From NCBI GenBank assembly GCA_949775045.1, contig OX459098.1, forward strand, positions 17,443,281 through 17,507,280: DNA of 64,000 nt, read 5' to 3'. Position 1 is the stretch's first letter. The number at the start of each line of letters is the position of its first letter. Of the stretch, positions 57,701 through 62,369 are shown piece after piece. Made by a program: the position numbers and the translations under genes. Under the pieces are notes generated by a model. It was not told where the DNA came from. It did no database searches and saw nothing but the letters and a program-made list of their open reading frames with translations. The DNA is from Metridium senile. Lineage: Eukaryota; Cnidaria; Anthozoa; Actiniaria; Metridiidae.

Positions 57701-60700
57701 TGTATCGCAACACCTTAAGTATGACCCGGAAGGGAAAAAAACCGTTTGTCGGAGTTTGCAGAATAGTTCTTACTGGGCTTTCTATATTAGTTTTAGTTTG
57801 ACCGGTTTTATTAATATTTTTTCAGCTAATGATAAGAAGAAAGTCACAGATATTATTGTCCAACATGCTAGTGAGCAATCAAAACTGAAGAAGCTGGCTG
57901 ATAATTACAAGAAAGATTACAAAAAGGTTAGAGTTATTTTTAATTAGTTTTAGCTTACAATCAATCTATCAATCAATCAATCAATCAATCAATCAACACG
58001 CTAGCCATTACAACCCTTCAAAACTAATTTAACCGGAAATATCCAGTTAAACAATCAAAGTGTGGGAACACCCCTAAAATGTGTCTTTTTAAAAGTGCGT
58101 GGACCAAGCGGTTTTCCACTCCTAACAGAGGCAGATCTAAGGGATGTCCCTAGCACAGGACAACCCCCCCCCCCCCCCCCCCCCCCACCATAACGCCACA
58201 ATTACCCCTATTTTATTTAAGACATTTAGGGACCGGACACCCCCTAACACCTTCAGAGCCCTCCTTTAAAATTGTGACACCCCTTGACAAATTTCTGGAG
58301 CCGCCCCTGCCTAAGTGTACCACATAAAAGCCTAAAAATGTCTATATACCCTTCCTTTTGCGATAACCTAAAAGATAACAAGAAATATTGAAATTCTGAA
58401 TCTCCACTCAATCCCTAAAAGATTGATACTGAGTAATCAGCATTCCCACCCCAACCCTCCGGCCGGGATCAGTGGTACTAGTTTTTCTCGAGGCTACACA
58501 CTACCACATAAATGCAACTCATTACAACCATCACTTACACCCACATTCAAATATTTCAGTCTTAATTTTCTATAAGTTTAGGCTATAACGTTTCAATGTT
58601 TCACGGCAGGATCTTCTAGAGGCTGTCGATTCCAATTTAGATGAAGATCTTCATGAAGCAGTCGCAGCGATCCATCTACCAGCATCTGAAGCTGATGCAA
58701 GATCACTGTACCTCGCTATGAAGGTAAAACAAATAGAAACAACAGTAATAATATAAAGGAAAATGTGTTATTTATTTGGAATATAATTGTGTTTTCAGAA
58801 ATATTTAGCTTAAAAGGTCTCAACGATGCTACTGAAATTATATCTTCATTTTAAGCCGATTCATTGTTATTTGAATATATCAAATGCTATATGAATATTC
58901 CAAACAAATCATGCCAGGATATTTAATGTATGCAAATTTGACTTATTTCTGTGAATAAGACCCTATCTATCTATCATGTAACAGTGTTATTCTATACTAT
59001 TGGCAAGTTCTGAATGGCTGTTTTATTCTAATTTCTAGGGAGTTGGAACCAACGAAGCATTATTGATTGAAATATTATGCACAAGGACCAATTCAGTAAG
59101 TAAACAGGCCCGCATACTTTACTCATCCAAAAGGAGCTTAAAATGCTTATTTCTACTACAACGCTGGTATATTAGCAAACTACAGTGGCACCTCTATTAA
59201 GCGGTCACCCATTAAGCGGTCACCCTCTATTAGGCGGCCACAATAAACTTGACCGCTTTTAAAATGGGTGACCGCTTAATAAAGGTACCACTGTAGTTGT
59301 TTCAAGGTGTTTATTATTGTGAATTAATCTATATAACAAAGGGGACGAGTGGTCCGTAGAGGTAACGTCTGGGGACGTATCTTCCAGGGGACGAAAGGTC
59401 CGGCATTCGTTTCGGTGGGTCAAACCAAACACAATCAATTGAATTATAGCAAATGCCCAGACAAGACTTTGCATGGAATATCTAACTTAGCATATAACGA
59501 AATTGAATTTAAATTTTCAGTCAGATAGACTAACGTTTCTTTTTTTTTAGGAAATAGAAGCCATCCAGAAAGCCTATAAGAAAAGTAAGCGAGCGAATGT
59601 ATTTGTTTTTACATCTTTTGGCAATAGTCCCCTTCTCAGTTCCCTGCGCCATATTAAAAGGTAACCGGGCCTTTGCATCGAAGCGAGAGGTTTAGTTTAC
59701 AATGATGGAGACCTTTCAACACCTTGCCGGATAATTACTCAACGTTCGTCTCGCTTCAATGCAAAGGCCCGGATACCTTTCAAGATGGCGCAGGGAATCT
59801 GTCAATTCTTTGCACATAAAATAAACAAAAGTGTGATTATTTCACTGTACCATTCGTGTAATGGTGTGTTTGTTTATTCCCAGAGTACGAGAGGTCCCTG
59901 GAGGATGCCGTCAAATCTGATACAAGCGGAGATTTTGAAGACCTTCTTGTTGCACTCTTACAAGTATGTACTCTTTAGTGATGAATAGCTCAATCCATTT
60001 CTCCCATCCACACAAGCATATACCGTTCCCTCCATACATACATACATACATCTTTAAAATCGCTGTGAATGCTTTGTATTACCAACCAGCTAGCCATTTA
60101 GGATCCTATCAACCCAGCTTTCTATAGTTCCGGATCCAGCCAGCCACCCAAGGAGTAATCCCAGATCGAGCTAGCCAGCTAGCAATCCCTGGTCAAGCCA
60201 GCCGGTTAACCATTCTGGATCGATTGAACCCGTTTGCTTTGGTATCAGATCCAGCCAGCCAGCCAGGTTGCCATTCCAGATGCAGTTGGCCAACCAACTA
60301 TCCAGGGTCTAGCCAGAGAGATTACCATTCTGGATCCAGCCATGCAGTCAACCAAACATCAGTTTTCTACTTTTCTCTTGATCATTGTGCTATTGCTTTC
60401 TTTTTTTGTGCATTCCCTTAGTTTTTTCGTACAGTTTTTATTCGAATAAATAAATGGAAAGGACAAGAAAATAATATTTATAAAATATACAAAATATTTT
60501 TTTCTAGTGTAAACGGGATGAGAGTACTACGGTGAATGATGACCAGGCACATAAGGATGCTGAAACACTCATTGAGGTAAGATATTTAAAAGTAGTTTCG
60601 CGTGGTATGTCCTCTTATTTACCACGATTGGCGTCATCGAATCGTCTAAATTGTTGTGGATCCACGAGACGAAGGGGACATACCACAAGAAACTATCGTG

Positions 60701-61812
60701 AATTTGTTTTTTACCACATTAAAAATATTTTTACTACTCGCGTTTTGCATGTGCGCGAAGAAAGCGAGAAAATAGAAAGAAAATAGCAAGCGTGGCATGT
60801 ACTCTTATTTACCACGCAGCTCTCGACCAATCAGAAAGCGAGAAAATTATCAAATGTGGTAAAAAAATCGATATTCTGTATTATTATCTCCACGCATCCA
60901 CTGGATATGAGAAATCGCGCCCTCTGATTGGTTTACCTACTACGAAGAATGATTTTTATGTTGTGATTTAGGCTGGCATCAAGAAATGGGGAACTGATGA
61001 AAACGCGTTTATTGAGATATTCACATCAAGAAGTGTTGCACAACTTCAAGCGATGCTTCCCGAATACACCAAGGTAACTTGACAAATAAATTTCTAAGTT
61101 CATTCTAGATTTTGAGCAAAATATATTGAAGGACTTGAGAAACTATAAAACTCCATACTGATAAAGCTGCATTAAGTTCAATCAACTTAACAATAGATCC
61201 TTGGGACTTTTGCCCAATAGACTAGACGTTTTTAGATTGTCAAAACCAATAGTTGCTTAGTCCGCGCAAGGATTTATAGTTTAGGTGCTGGTTCTTTTGG
61301 CTAACGAGAGTTTAATAGGTCGTTTGCGGACGGGATGGCATGTATGTGCTCTAAATCTTCATCCATTAAGTAAGCCAATTCAACGCTTCAGCTTTATAAA
61401 ATGTCTCGGGGGAACCATTCCACTCTTTTCTTTTTTACTTTTACATTCTTTTCTACTTTTCTTTCTTTTCTTTTCATTGTTTCTTCCCAGCGCTTTTTGA
61501 ATAATAATAATTATAATGATGATGATATTTATGGCGGTCAAGATAATAAAGAAAACAATGATAGCGAGGATAATGATAACCTAAAAAATATTATTATCAT
61601 TTACAATAGACTGTGTTTTGTATTTTTAGTGGGCGAAGTGTGACATTGAGGAGACGATAACAAATGAAATGGAAAGTGACTTACAAAAGGGCCTGCTAAC
61701 CGTAGTCAAGTGTATAAGAGATCCACAAAATACAAAGAACGACAAACTACACGAAGCACTGCAAGAAGGAGATACAACTACTGTAGCAAGGATTATTGCT
61801 GCTAACAACGAG
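35156..61812 (+). CDS. CFAP97D-like domain fused to three annexin cores, 40 exons
   Basis: Forty exons with canonical splice sites keep one frame for 1196 codons. Residues about 20-150 are CFAP97D-like: two E-x-R-x-x-x-I-x-x-x-N helices (EQERQAAIDKQNLVIIERL and KQRRIEQENKVIAERLEN), a VD motif between them, then YSAEEWEKDYKKHMYYL. Residues 156-230 are acidic with LPPVPP and LPPIEEK. Annexin cores occupy about 232-529, 597-894 and 941-1196, each of four repeats, separated by Lys-rich linkers (one with KLPPLGKK). Type II calcium sites (GxGT-D) survive in repeat 2 of every core (GLGTDED, GIGTDED, GVGTNEA) and repeat 3 (SWGTNE, KLGTDED, KWGTDEN); repeats 1 and 4 lost them. Predicted role: calcium-dependent membrane binding by a ciliary or flagellar protein, inferred from both families. 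Core 3 stops inside repeat 4: reading through the last donor gives Val then TGA at 61816-61818, or a further exon was missed. Confidence 0.85.
35228..35999. other. Intron 1, unremarkable part
   Basis: AT-rich intron sequence; nothing recognised before the ATC satellite. Confidence 0.4.
36000..37080. repeat. (ATC)n satellite with about 160-bp higher-order units
   Basis: Imperfect cat/atc repeats are organised into about five larger units marked by aacgtcatcgatcat at about 36243, 36405, 36569, 36735 and 36891 (spacing 156-166). Lies in intron 1. Open frames in it are artefacts of the repeat. Confidence 0.92.
37213..37442. mobile_element. Inverted-repeat MITE, 230 bp
   Basis: Ends ttgttatataccaaccgtca and mirrored tgacagttggtatataacaa. 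Confidence 0.82.
37526..37603 (+). CDS. CFAP97-annexin gene, exon 2
   Basis: Acceptor tatag, 26 codons, phase 0, donor gtaagt. Encodes VKGKLDLTPPRNLTYNIQL, equivalent to the AKPTVDTKPP segment of CFAP97D proteins. Confidence 0.85.
38045..38262 (-). mobile_element. tRNA-derived SINE, minus strand
   Basis: Minus strand: A-box-like gtggcctagtggtgagagcg and B-box aggttcgagtcccgg, then a body with aacgagggtttttctccagg. The acceptor-stem ends do not pair, so it is not a tRNA gene. Confidence 0.8.
38620..38738 (+). CDS. CFAP97-annexin gene, exon 3
   Basis: Acceptor gccaag, donor gtaatt, 39 codons plus two bases. Encodes the first family helix EQERQAAIDKQNLVIIERL and the AQVDHVN motif. It is homologous to exon 3 of the minus-strand CFAP97-like gene. 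Confidence 0.88.
38752..38932. mobile_element. Inverted-repeat MITE, 181 bp
   Basis: Arms of about 60 bases share attgggtacgagttgagagc and gcaaagcatg in inverse orientation. Confidence 0.85.
38985..39140 (+). mobile_element. SINE body fragment
   Basis: Contains cacgagggtttttctccggg and ttcctccctctgcaaaaatc, matching the body of the minus-strand SINE at 38045. The tRNA-like head is absent. Confidence 0.65.
39264..39324 (+). CDS. CFAP97-annexin gene, exon 4
   Basis: Acceptor ctccag completes a split Ser codon; donor gtagat. Encodes NDRLKKFRERKQRRIEQENK, corresponding to the KSLNRExRxxELxRIxxEN helix of CFAP97D proteins. Confidence 0.85.
39442..39495 (+). CDS. CFAP97-annexin gene, exon 5
   Basis: Acceptor ttttag, 18 codons, donor gtaagg. 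Encodes VIAERLENVDSYYSAEEW, matching the ILKRLxxxxPxY segment plus the conserved Trp. Confidence 0.85.
39886..39966 (+). CDS. CFAP97-annexin gene, exon 6
   Basis: Acceptor atccag, 27 codons, donor gtaagt. Encodes EKDYKKHMYYLSMMENTTKD, the end of the CFAP97-like domain. Confidence 0.85.
40035..40305. mobile_element. Inverted-repeat element with GTACC repeats and C-run
   Basis: Left ccaagtggtaggggtgatcg and right cgatcacccctaccacttgg are inverse. The interior has three gcgtaccttttagggt-like units. It ends in a run of about 16 C. Confidence 0.88.
40481..40708. mobile_element. Inverted-repeat MITE, 228 bp
   Basis: Ends tagggaactttagatttga and mirrored tcaaatctaaagttcccta; arms include ttggccttgtgtgtgttg in inverse. 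Confidence 0.87.
41062..41136 (+). CDS. CFAP97-annexin gene, exon 7
   Basis: Acceptor ttcaag, 25 codons, donor gtaagt. Acidic linker DDEFDEQNSDEEDDEEKE ending SLPPVPP. Confidence 0.85.
41362..41542 (+). CDS. CFAP97-annexin gene, exon 8 (linker to annexin core 1)
   Basis: Acceptor tcacag, 60 codons plus one base, donor gtaaca. Starts in the charged linker with SLPPIEEKRKNKQAKED and ends in the first annexin helix, DAEELHTAIE. This exon physically joins the linker and the annexin part. Confidence 0.88.
41768..41966. mobile_element. Inverted-repeat MITE, 199 bp
   Basis: Ends aaggcccgggcaaacggctt and mirrored accgtttgcccgggcctt; inner arms contain atccgttcgattttgttga in inverse. Confidence 0.88.
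42223..42320 (+). CDS. CFAP97-annexin gene, exon 9 (core 1, repeat 1)
   Basis: Acceptor cttcag, two bases plus 32 codons, donor gtcagt. Encodes DKDKILEILGRTSEKEKSQE; the GxGT calcium loop of repeat 1 is lost. Confidence 0.88.
42563..42682 (+). CDS. CFAP97-annexin gene, exon 10 (core 1, repeats 1-2)
   Basis: Acceptor ttcaaag, 40 codons, donor gtaata. Encodes DLMEDLESKVDDDVKSLLET and the repeat 2 start DAKRLHEAMK. The donor is followed within 9 bases by the hexanucleotide array. Confidence 0.9.
42692..43418. repeat. Pure (TTGCCC)n array, 121 copies
   Basis: 727 bases of uninterrupted TTGCCC with no substitution seen, in intron 10. The minus strand is (GGGCAA)n, in which any four consecutive units meet the G-quadruplex pattern; the plus strand is a C-rich i-motif pattern. 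Confidence 0.98.
43444..43500 (+). CDS. CFAP97-annexin gene, exon 11 (core 1, repeat 2)
   Basis: Acceptor gtttag, 19 codons, donor gtacgt. Encodes GLGTDEDTIIEILCTRNNK with an intact GxGT calcium loop. Confidence 0.93.
43695..43728 (+). CDS. CFAP97-annexin gene, exon 12 (core 1, repeat 2)
   Basis: Acceptor ttttcag, 11 codons plus one base, donor gtaagt. Encodes ELAAIREEYKK, the annexin helix C-D segment. Confidence 0.92.
44109..44251. mobile_element. Inverted-repeat element, 143 bp
   Basis: Ends tagcctcctccgcaggc and mirrored gcctgcagaggaggcta. Confidence 0.75.
44367..44446 (+). CDS. CFAP97-annexin gene, exon 13 (core 1, repeat 2)
   Basis: Acceptor atacag, two bases plus 26 codons, donor gtagct. 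Encodes FDNSLEEDLQGDTSGDVEKL, the GDTSG hallmark with the acidic calcium ligand. Confidence 0.92.
44858..44941. mobile_element. Small inverted-repeat element
   Basis: attgcacagtgtatcacccc at the left mirrors aattgcacagtgtaac at the right; the interior has gcaacttgtgtcgcaac. Same family as 27588-27762. Confidence 0.55.
45018..45086 (+). CDS. CFAP97-annexin gene, exon 14 (core 1, linker/repeat 3)
   Basis: Acceptor ttttag, 23 codons, donor gtaata. Encodes GEREETEKVNGKVAKKDAET, matching the R2-R3 linker and first helix of repeat 3. Confidence 0.9.
45460..45561 (+). CDS. CFAP97-annexin gene, exon 15 (core 1, repeat 3)
   Basis: Acceptor ttttag, 34 codons, donor gtaaac. Encodes AGIGSWGTNEGDFIRVFTQR, the annexin repeat 3 signature (compare RWGTDE in vertebrate annexins). 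Confidence 0.93.
45596..45790 (+). mobile_element. tRNA-derived SINE
   Basis: A-box-like gatggcagagttgtttagtg and B-box gagttcgatcccc, then the same body as at 13504 (cgtgtagcattag, then acggagcactgatgg). Confidence 0.75.
45880..46068. mobile_element. MITE family B, copy 2
   Basis: Ends tacagcaatatagcccgtgt and mirrored atgtgggctattactgta, with several aagaacct and aggttctta motifs inside. Confidence 0.82.
46142..46217 (+). CDS. CFAP97-annexin gene, exon 16 (core 1, repeat 3)
   Basis: Acceptor tttttag, 25 codons plus one base, donor gtaaac. Encodes DIAESIDKEMDGDLQKTFLA. Confidence 0.9.
46585..46691 (+). CDS. CFAP97-annexin gene, exon 17 (core 1, repeats 3-4)
   Basis: Acceptor cgttag, two bases plus 35 codons, donor gtgcat. 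Encodes DKLTEAIKEGDTASVAKIIL; the calcium loop of repeat 4 is replaced by EGDTAS. Confidence 0.9.
46737..46990. repeat. Purine-rich GAAG/GGAA tract
   Basis: About 250 bases almost entirely A and G on the plus strand, with ggaaggaaggaagg runs, in intron 17. Confidence 0.9.
47112..47232 (+). CDS. CFAP97-annexin gene, exon 18 (core 1, repeat 4)
   Basis: Acceptor ttgtag, 40 codons plus one base, donor gtaagt. Encodes RDLRDDIEKKCDGDLKQMLL, closing core 1. Confidence 0.92.
47548..47719. mobile_element. MITE family C, copy 2 (complete)
   Basis: Ends aatagtccccttcatacttc and mirrored aacagtgaaggggactatt; inner arms include ttgcatcgaagcg and cgcttcgatgcaa. Confidence 0.9.
47809..47831 (+). CDS. CFAP97-annexin gene, exon 19 (linker micro-exon)
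   Basis: Acceptor ttacag, only 23 bases, donor gtaaga. Encodes DDKKKDK. It keeps frame between exons 18 and 20 and parallels the short exon 31 after core 2. Confidence 0.75.
48042..48440. repeat. 66-bp tandem repeat, six copies
   Basis: Unit beginning atacagctatttcaaaaacg, then ctgaatagtgcattccaaga, is repeated six times with few changes. An inverted single copy lies at 48728-48810. Confidence 0.95.
48508..48810. repeat. Inverted repeats downstream of the 66-bp array
   Basis: A palindrome pairs aactatacgttacttcaacc (about 48516) with ggttgaagtaatgtatagtt (about 48593). 48728-48810 is the inverse of the 66-bp unit, so the whole 48042-48810 region may be one foldback element with an expanded left arm. 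Confidence 0.8.
49003..49436. mobile_element. MITE family B, copy 3, abutting an exon
   Basis: Ends tacagtacacacccgcagtt and mirrored ctgagggtgtttactgta. It stops six bases before exon 20, so its end lies within the splice acceptor region. Confidence 0.88.
49443..49650 (+). CDS. CFAP97-annexin gene, exon 20 (linker to core 2)
   Basis: Acceptor attttag, 69 codons plus one base, donor gtaaac. Lys/Asp/Glu-rich: begins NQDKKGDKLPPLGKK and ends with the core 2 first helix DADELYQAIQ. Confidence 0.9.
50144..50244 (+). CDS. CFAP97-annexin gene, exon 21 (core 2, repeat 1)
   Basis: Acceptor ctacag, donor gtgatt. Encodes KVIDILARNCSDKTKLKKLQ; calcium loop lost. Confidence 0.92.
50285..50565. repeat. 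Degenerate minisatellite, cccggttgggt units
   Basis: Several imperfect copies of gcccggttggttctcttt and gcccggttgggtattttt in intron 21. Confidence 0.8.
50602..50718 (+). CDS. CFAP97-annexin gene, exon 22 (core 2, repeats 1-2)
   Basis: Acceptor ttttcag, 39 codons, donor gtaaac. Encodes ELPETLKSVLDDEDLQDPID and ends DAKCLNDAIK. Confidence 0.91.
51033..51089 (+). CDS. CFAP97-annexin gene, exon 23 (core 2, repeat 2)
   Basis: Acceptor acttag, 19 codons, donor gtacgc. Encodes GIGTDEDLLIQILCTKNNK with an intact calcium loop. Confidence 0.94.
51272..51500. repeat. Dispersed repeat, copy 2
   Basis: Related to 1217-1465: shares caatatgag, gctgatctgtata and gtaaatcaggacgaaatct. Confidence 0.7.
51598..51631 (+). 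CDS. CFAP97-annexin gene, exon 24 (core 2, repeat 2)
   Basis: Acceptor tttcag, 11 codons plus one base, donor gtaagt. Encodes ELTAIQEAYQK. Confidence 0.93.
51706..51785 (+). CDS. CFAP97-annexin gene, exon 25 (core 2, repeat 2)
   Basis: Acceptor tcatag, two bases plus 26 codons, donor gtatgt. Encodes KSLESDIKGDTSGDFEDLLV with the GDTSG hallmark. Confidence 0.93.
51885..51953 (+). CDS. CFAP97-annexin gene, exon 26 (core 2, linker/repeat 3)
   Basis: Acceptor catcag, 23 codons, donor gtaaat. Encodes DDSGKVDKALAKKEAEQLYK. Confidence 0.92.
52490..52700. repeat. Inverted-repeat sequence in intron 26
   Basis: ggcgatttcaaaggcg on the left and cgcctttgaaacc on the right are near-inverse, with inner mirrored gcatattcgaa and gaatatgc motifs; probably a degraded MITE. 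Confidence 0.5.
52794..52895 (+). CDS. CFAP97-annexin gene, exon 27 (core 2, repeat 3)
   Basis: Acceptor tgtag, 34 codons, donor gtttgt. Encodes AGVKKLGTDEDTFINILTQR; full GxGT-type loop. Confidence 0.93.
53568..53643 (+). CDS. CFAP97-annexin gene, exon 28 (core 2, repeat 3)
   Basis: Acceptor ttctag, 25 codons plus one base, donor gtaagt. Encodes VEIEESIEKEMTGDLEKGLL. Confidence 0.93.
54066..54905. mobile_element. 840-bp inverted-repeat element with G-run and C-run ends
   Basis: Ends ggaccggtcattatttatcg and mirrored cgataaataatgaccggtcc. A run of about 24 G lies next to the left terminus and a run of C next to the right. Internal tgatcccccct motifs recur. Non-coding. Confidence 0.9.
55005..55111 (+). 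CDS. CFAP97-annexin gene, exon 29 (core 2, repeats 3-4)
   Basis: Acceptor taacag, two bases plus 35 codons, donor gtaaat. Encodes SKLAESLESGDTNTIARLIL; calcium loop lost. Confidence 0.92.
55378..55498 (+). CDS. CFAP97-annexin gene, exon 30 (core 2, repeat 4)
   Basis: Acceptor tttcag, 40 codons plus one base, donor gtatag. Encodes KLIEVMNAYKAANNKTLDSE and closes core 2 with LKKILLAKMGK. Confidence 0.93.
55608..55720. repeat. Partial element, related to 58120-58315
   Basis: Contains aggggcggattcagaaattt, then gtcccaattgc and gtgttagggggtgt; the inverse is seen in the copy at 58120-58315. Confidence 0.6.
56300..56655. mobile_element. MITE family D, copy 2, interrupted
   Basis: ccgtgaaatagatattag at the left is identical to copy 1 (14835-14853) and ttgtttcttt then gccttcactc remain at the right. 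The element at 56334-56581 is inserted inside. Confidence 0.6.
56334..56581. mobile_element. 248-bp inverted-repeat element with C-runs, nested
   Basis: Ends cttagggacggaccattag and mirrored ctaatggtccgtcccttag. The interior carries two C-runs of 15-20 bases and repeated aatcctgca motifs. Confidence 0.88.
56825..56862 (+). CDS. CFAP97-annexin gene, exon 31 (linker)
   Basis: Acceptor ttacaag, two bases plus 12 codons, donor gtaact. Encodes GKENQGKESQQRK; parallels micro-exon 19. Confidence 0.75.
57000..57129 (+). CDS. CFAP97-annexin gene, exon 32 (linker to core 3)
   Basis: Acceptor gtctttag, 43 codons plus one base, donor gtataa. Lys-rich (SNQGKANKEKSKPQSKPAQA) ending in the core 3 first helix TSLLHKAIE. 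An identical acceptor 33 bases upstream would add an in-frame TAG. Confidence 0.9.
57215..57617. repeat. Tandem repeat of about 121 bp, 3.3 copies
   Basis: Units start gtttcacaagtagctcagtt at 57215, 57338, 57457 and 57580 and include aaaatcggccaggtcaccat. Confidence 0.95.
57826..57926 (+). CDS. CFAP97-annexin gene, exon 33 (core 3, repeat 1)
   Basis: Acceptor tttcag, donor gttaga. Encodes KKKVTDIIVQHASEQSKLKK; calcium loop lost. Confidence 0.92.
57956..57996. repeat. (ATCA)n microsatellite
   Basis: About nine tetranucleotide copies just after exon 33. Confidence 0.95.
58120..58315. mobile_element. Inverted-repeat element with C-run
   Basis: Ends aggcagatctaagggatgtc and a mirrored gacaaatttctggagccgcc; a C-run of about 20 and an inner caccccctaacacc. 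Related to 55608-55720. Confidence 0.65.
58610..58723 (+). CDS. CFAP97-annexin gene, exon 34 (core 3, repeats 1-2)
   Basis: Acceptor cggcag, 38 codons, donor gtaaaa. Encodes DLLEAVDSNLDEDLHEAVAA and ends ARSLYLAMK. Confidence 0.91.
59039..59095 (+). CDS. CFAP97-annexin gene, exon 35 (core 3, repeat 2)
   Basis: Acceptor ttctag, 19 codons, donor gtaagt. Encodes GVGTNEALLIEILCTRTNS with the calcium loop retained. Confidence 0.93.
59181..59295. mobile_element. 115-bp MITE with tacagtgg ends
   Basis: Left tacagtggcacctctattaa and right ttaataaaggtaccactgta are inverse; the interior repeats aagcggtcaccc. Confidence 0.88.
59551..59584 (+). CDS. CFAP97-annexin gene, exon 36 (core 3, repeat 2)
   Basis: Acceptor tttttag, 11 codons plus one base, donor gtaagc. 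Encodes EIEAIQKAYKK. Confidence 0.92.
59622..59799. mobile_element. MITE family C, copy 3
   Basis: Left caatagtccccttctcagtt, then ccctgcgccatattaaaagg; right cctttcaagatggcgcaggg. Same family as 47548-47719. Confidence 0.85.
59884..59963 (+). CDS. CFAP97-annexin gene, exon 37 (core 3, repeat 2)
   Basis: Acceptor tcccag, two bases plus 26 codons, donor gtatgt. Encodes RSLEDAVKSDTSGDFEDLLV. Confidence 0.93.
60080..60350. repeat. Degenerate minisatellite, agccagcc/ccattcc units
   Basis: Imperfect copies of ccattctggatccagccagc-like units in intron 37. Confidence 0.75.
60508..60576 (+). CDS. CFAP97-annexin gene, exon 38 (core 3, linker/repeat 3)
   Basis: Acceptor ttctag, 23 codons, donor gtaaga. 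Encodes CKRDESTTVNDDQAHKDAET. Confidence 0.92.
60596..60950. repeat. Inverted-repeat sequence in intron 38
   Basis: cgtggtatgtcctcttattt at 60601 recurs as cgtggcatgtactcttattt at 60792, and ggggacataccaca at about 60672 is inverse to it. Confidence 0.6.
60972..61073 (+). CDS. CFAP97-annexin gene, exon 39 (core 3, repeat 3)
   Basis: Acceptor atttag, 34 codons, donor gtaact. Encodes AGIKKWGTDENAFIEIFTSR. Confidence 0.93.
61630..61812 (+). CDS. CFAP97-annexin gene, exon 40 (core 3, repeats 3-4, fused exon)
   Basis: Acceptor tttttag, 61 codons. Encodes DIEETITNEMESDLQKGLLT and DKLHEALQEGDTTTVARIIA, ending NNE. Its 183 bases equal the sum of the two exons at this place in cores 1 and 2 (76 + 107), so the intron between them is absent here. 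The putative donor gtatga would, if unspliced, read Val then TGA at 61816-61818. Confidence 0.92.
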
Positions 61813-61815
61813 GTA

Positions 61816-61818
61816 TGA
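61816..61818 (+). other. Possible stop codon of the CFAP97-annexin gene
   Basis: TGA two codons into the sequence after exon 40. If exon 40 is terminal the protein has 1197 residues and core 3 lacks its last half repeat. An AATAAA lies near 62158. Confidence 0.4.
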
Positions 61819-61884
61819 TACCCGGGGTGGACTAATACCACGCTCACACGAGGGGCTAGTTGTAAGAAGCCTGGATAAGAGAAG

Positions 61885-62365
61885 CCTCGATATTTGAGGG
61901 TCCCCAATTGGTTTGGCGGGATGCGGGATTTGCCTTTTTTCGAAGGCGGGATTCGGGATTCGAGCTAAAATCCGAGCGAGATGCGGGATTCTGAATTACT
62001 GGCGGGAGCGGGATTTTGTGTTTTTTAGGTGTCGGGATTCGGGAAAACGCAAGGATTTGCGACGGGATACGGGATTTAACTTCACCTCGTGACCAAACTA
62101 TGGTCAATTGATTTACCTCATTTTCATTACGAACAATTATAAATAACGCCGATCAATAAAAGGAAAATATGTCCCAGATATCATGGACGTAGGCAACACA
62201 ACGGTATGTATTGTCTATATTGTCTATATTTCTTTAATTTAAATTAAATTAAATTAATTAGTTCAAAAAAATGTCGGGATCGGGATTTGAACATAAAAAC
62301 GGGCGGGATGGCGGGAATTCAAACAAAAACGAGCGGGAAAGCGGGATCTGAGAACCCCTATGGGA
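61885..62365. repeat. gcgggat-rich inverted repeat region
   Basis: Many copies of gcgggat, gggattcggg and gggattt; the left and right outer parts show agggtcccc and gagaccctcat. Probably a degraded transposon. Confidence 0.55.
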
Positions 62366-62369
62366 GACC

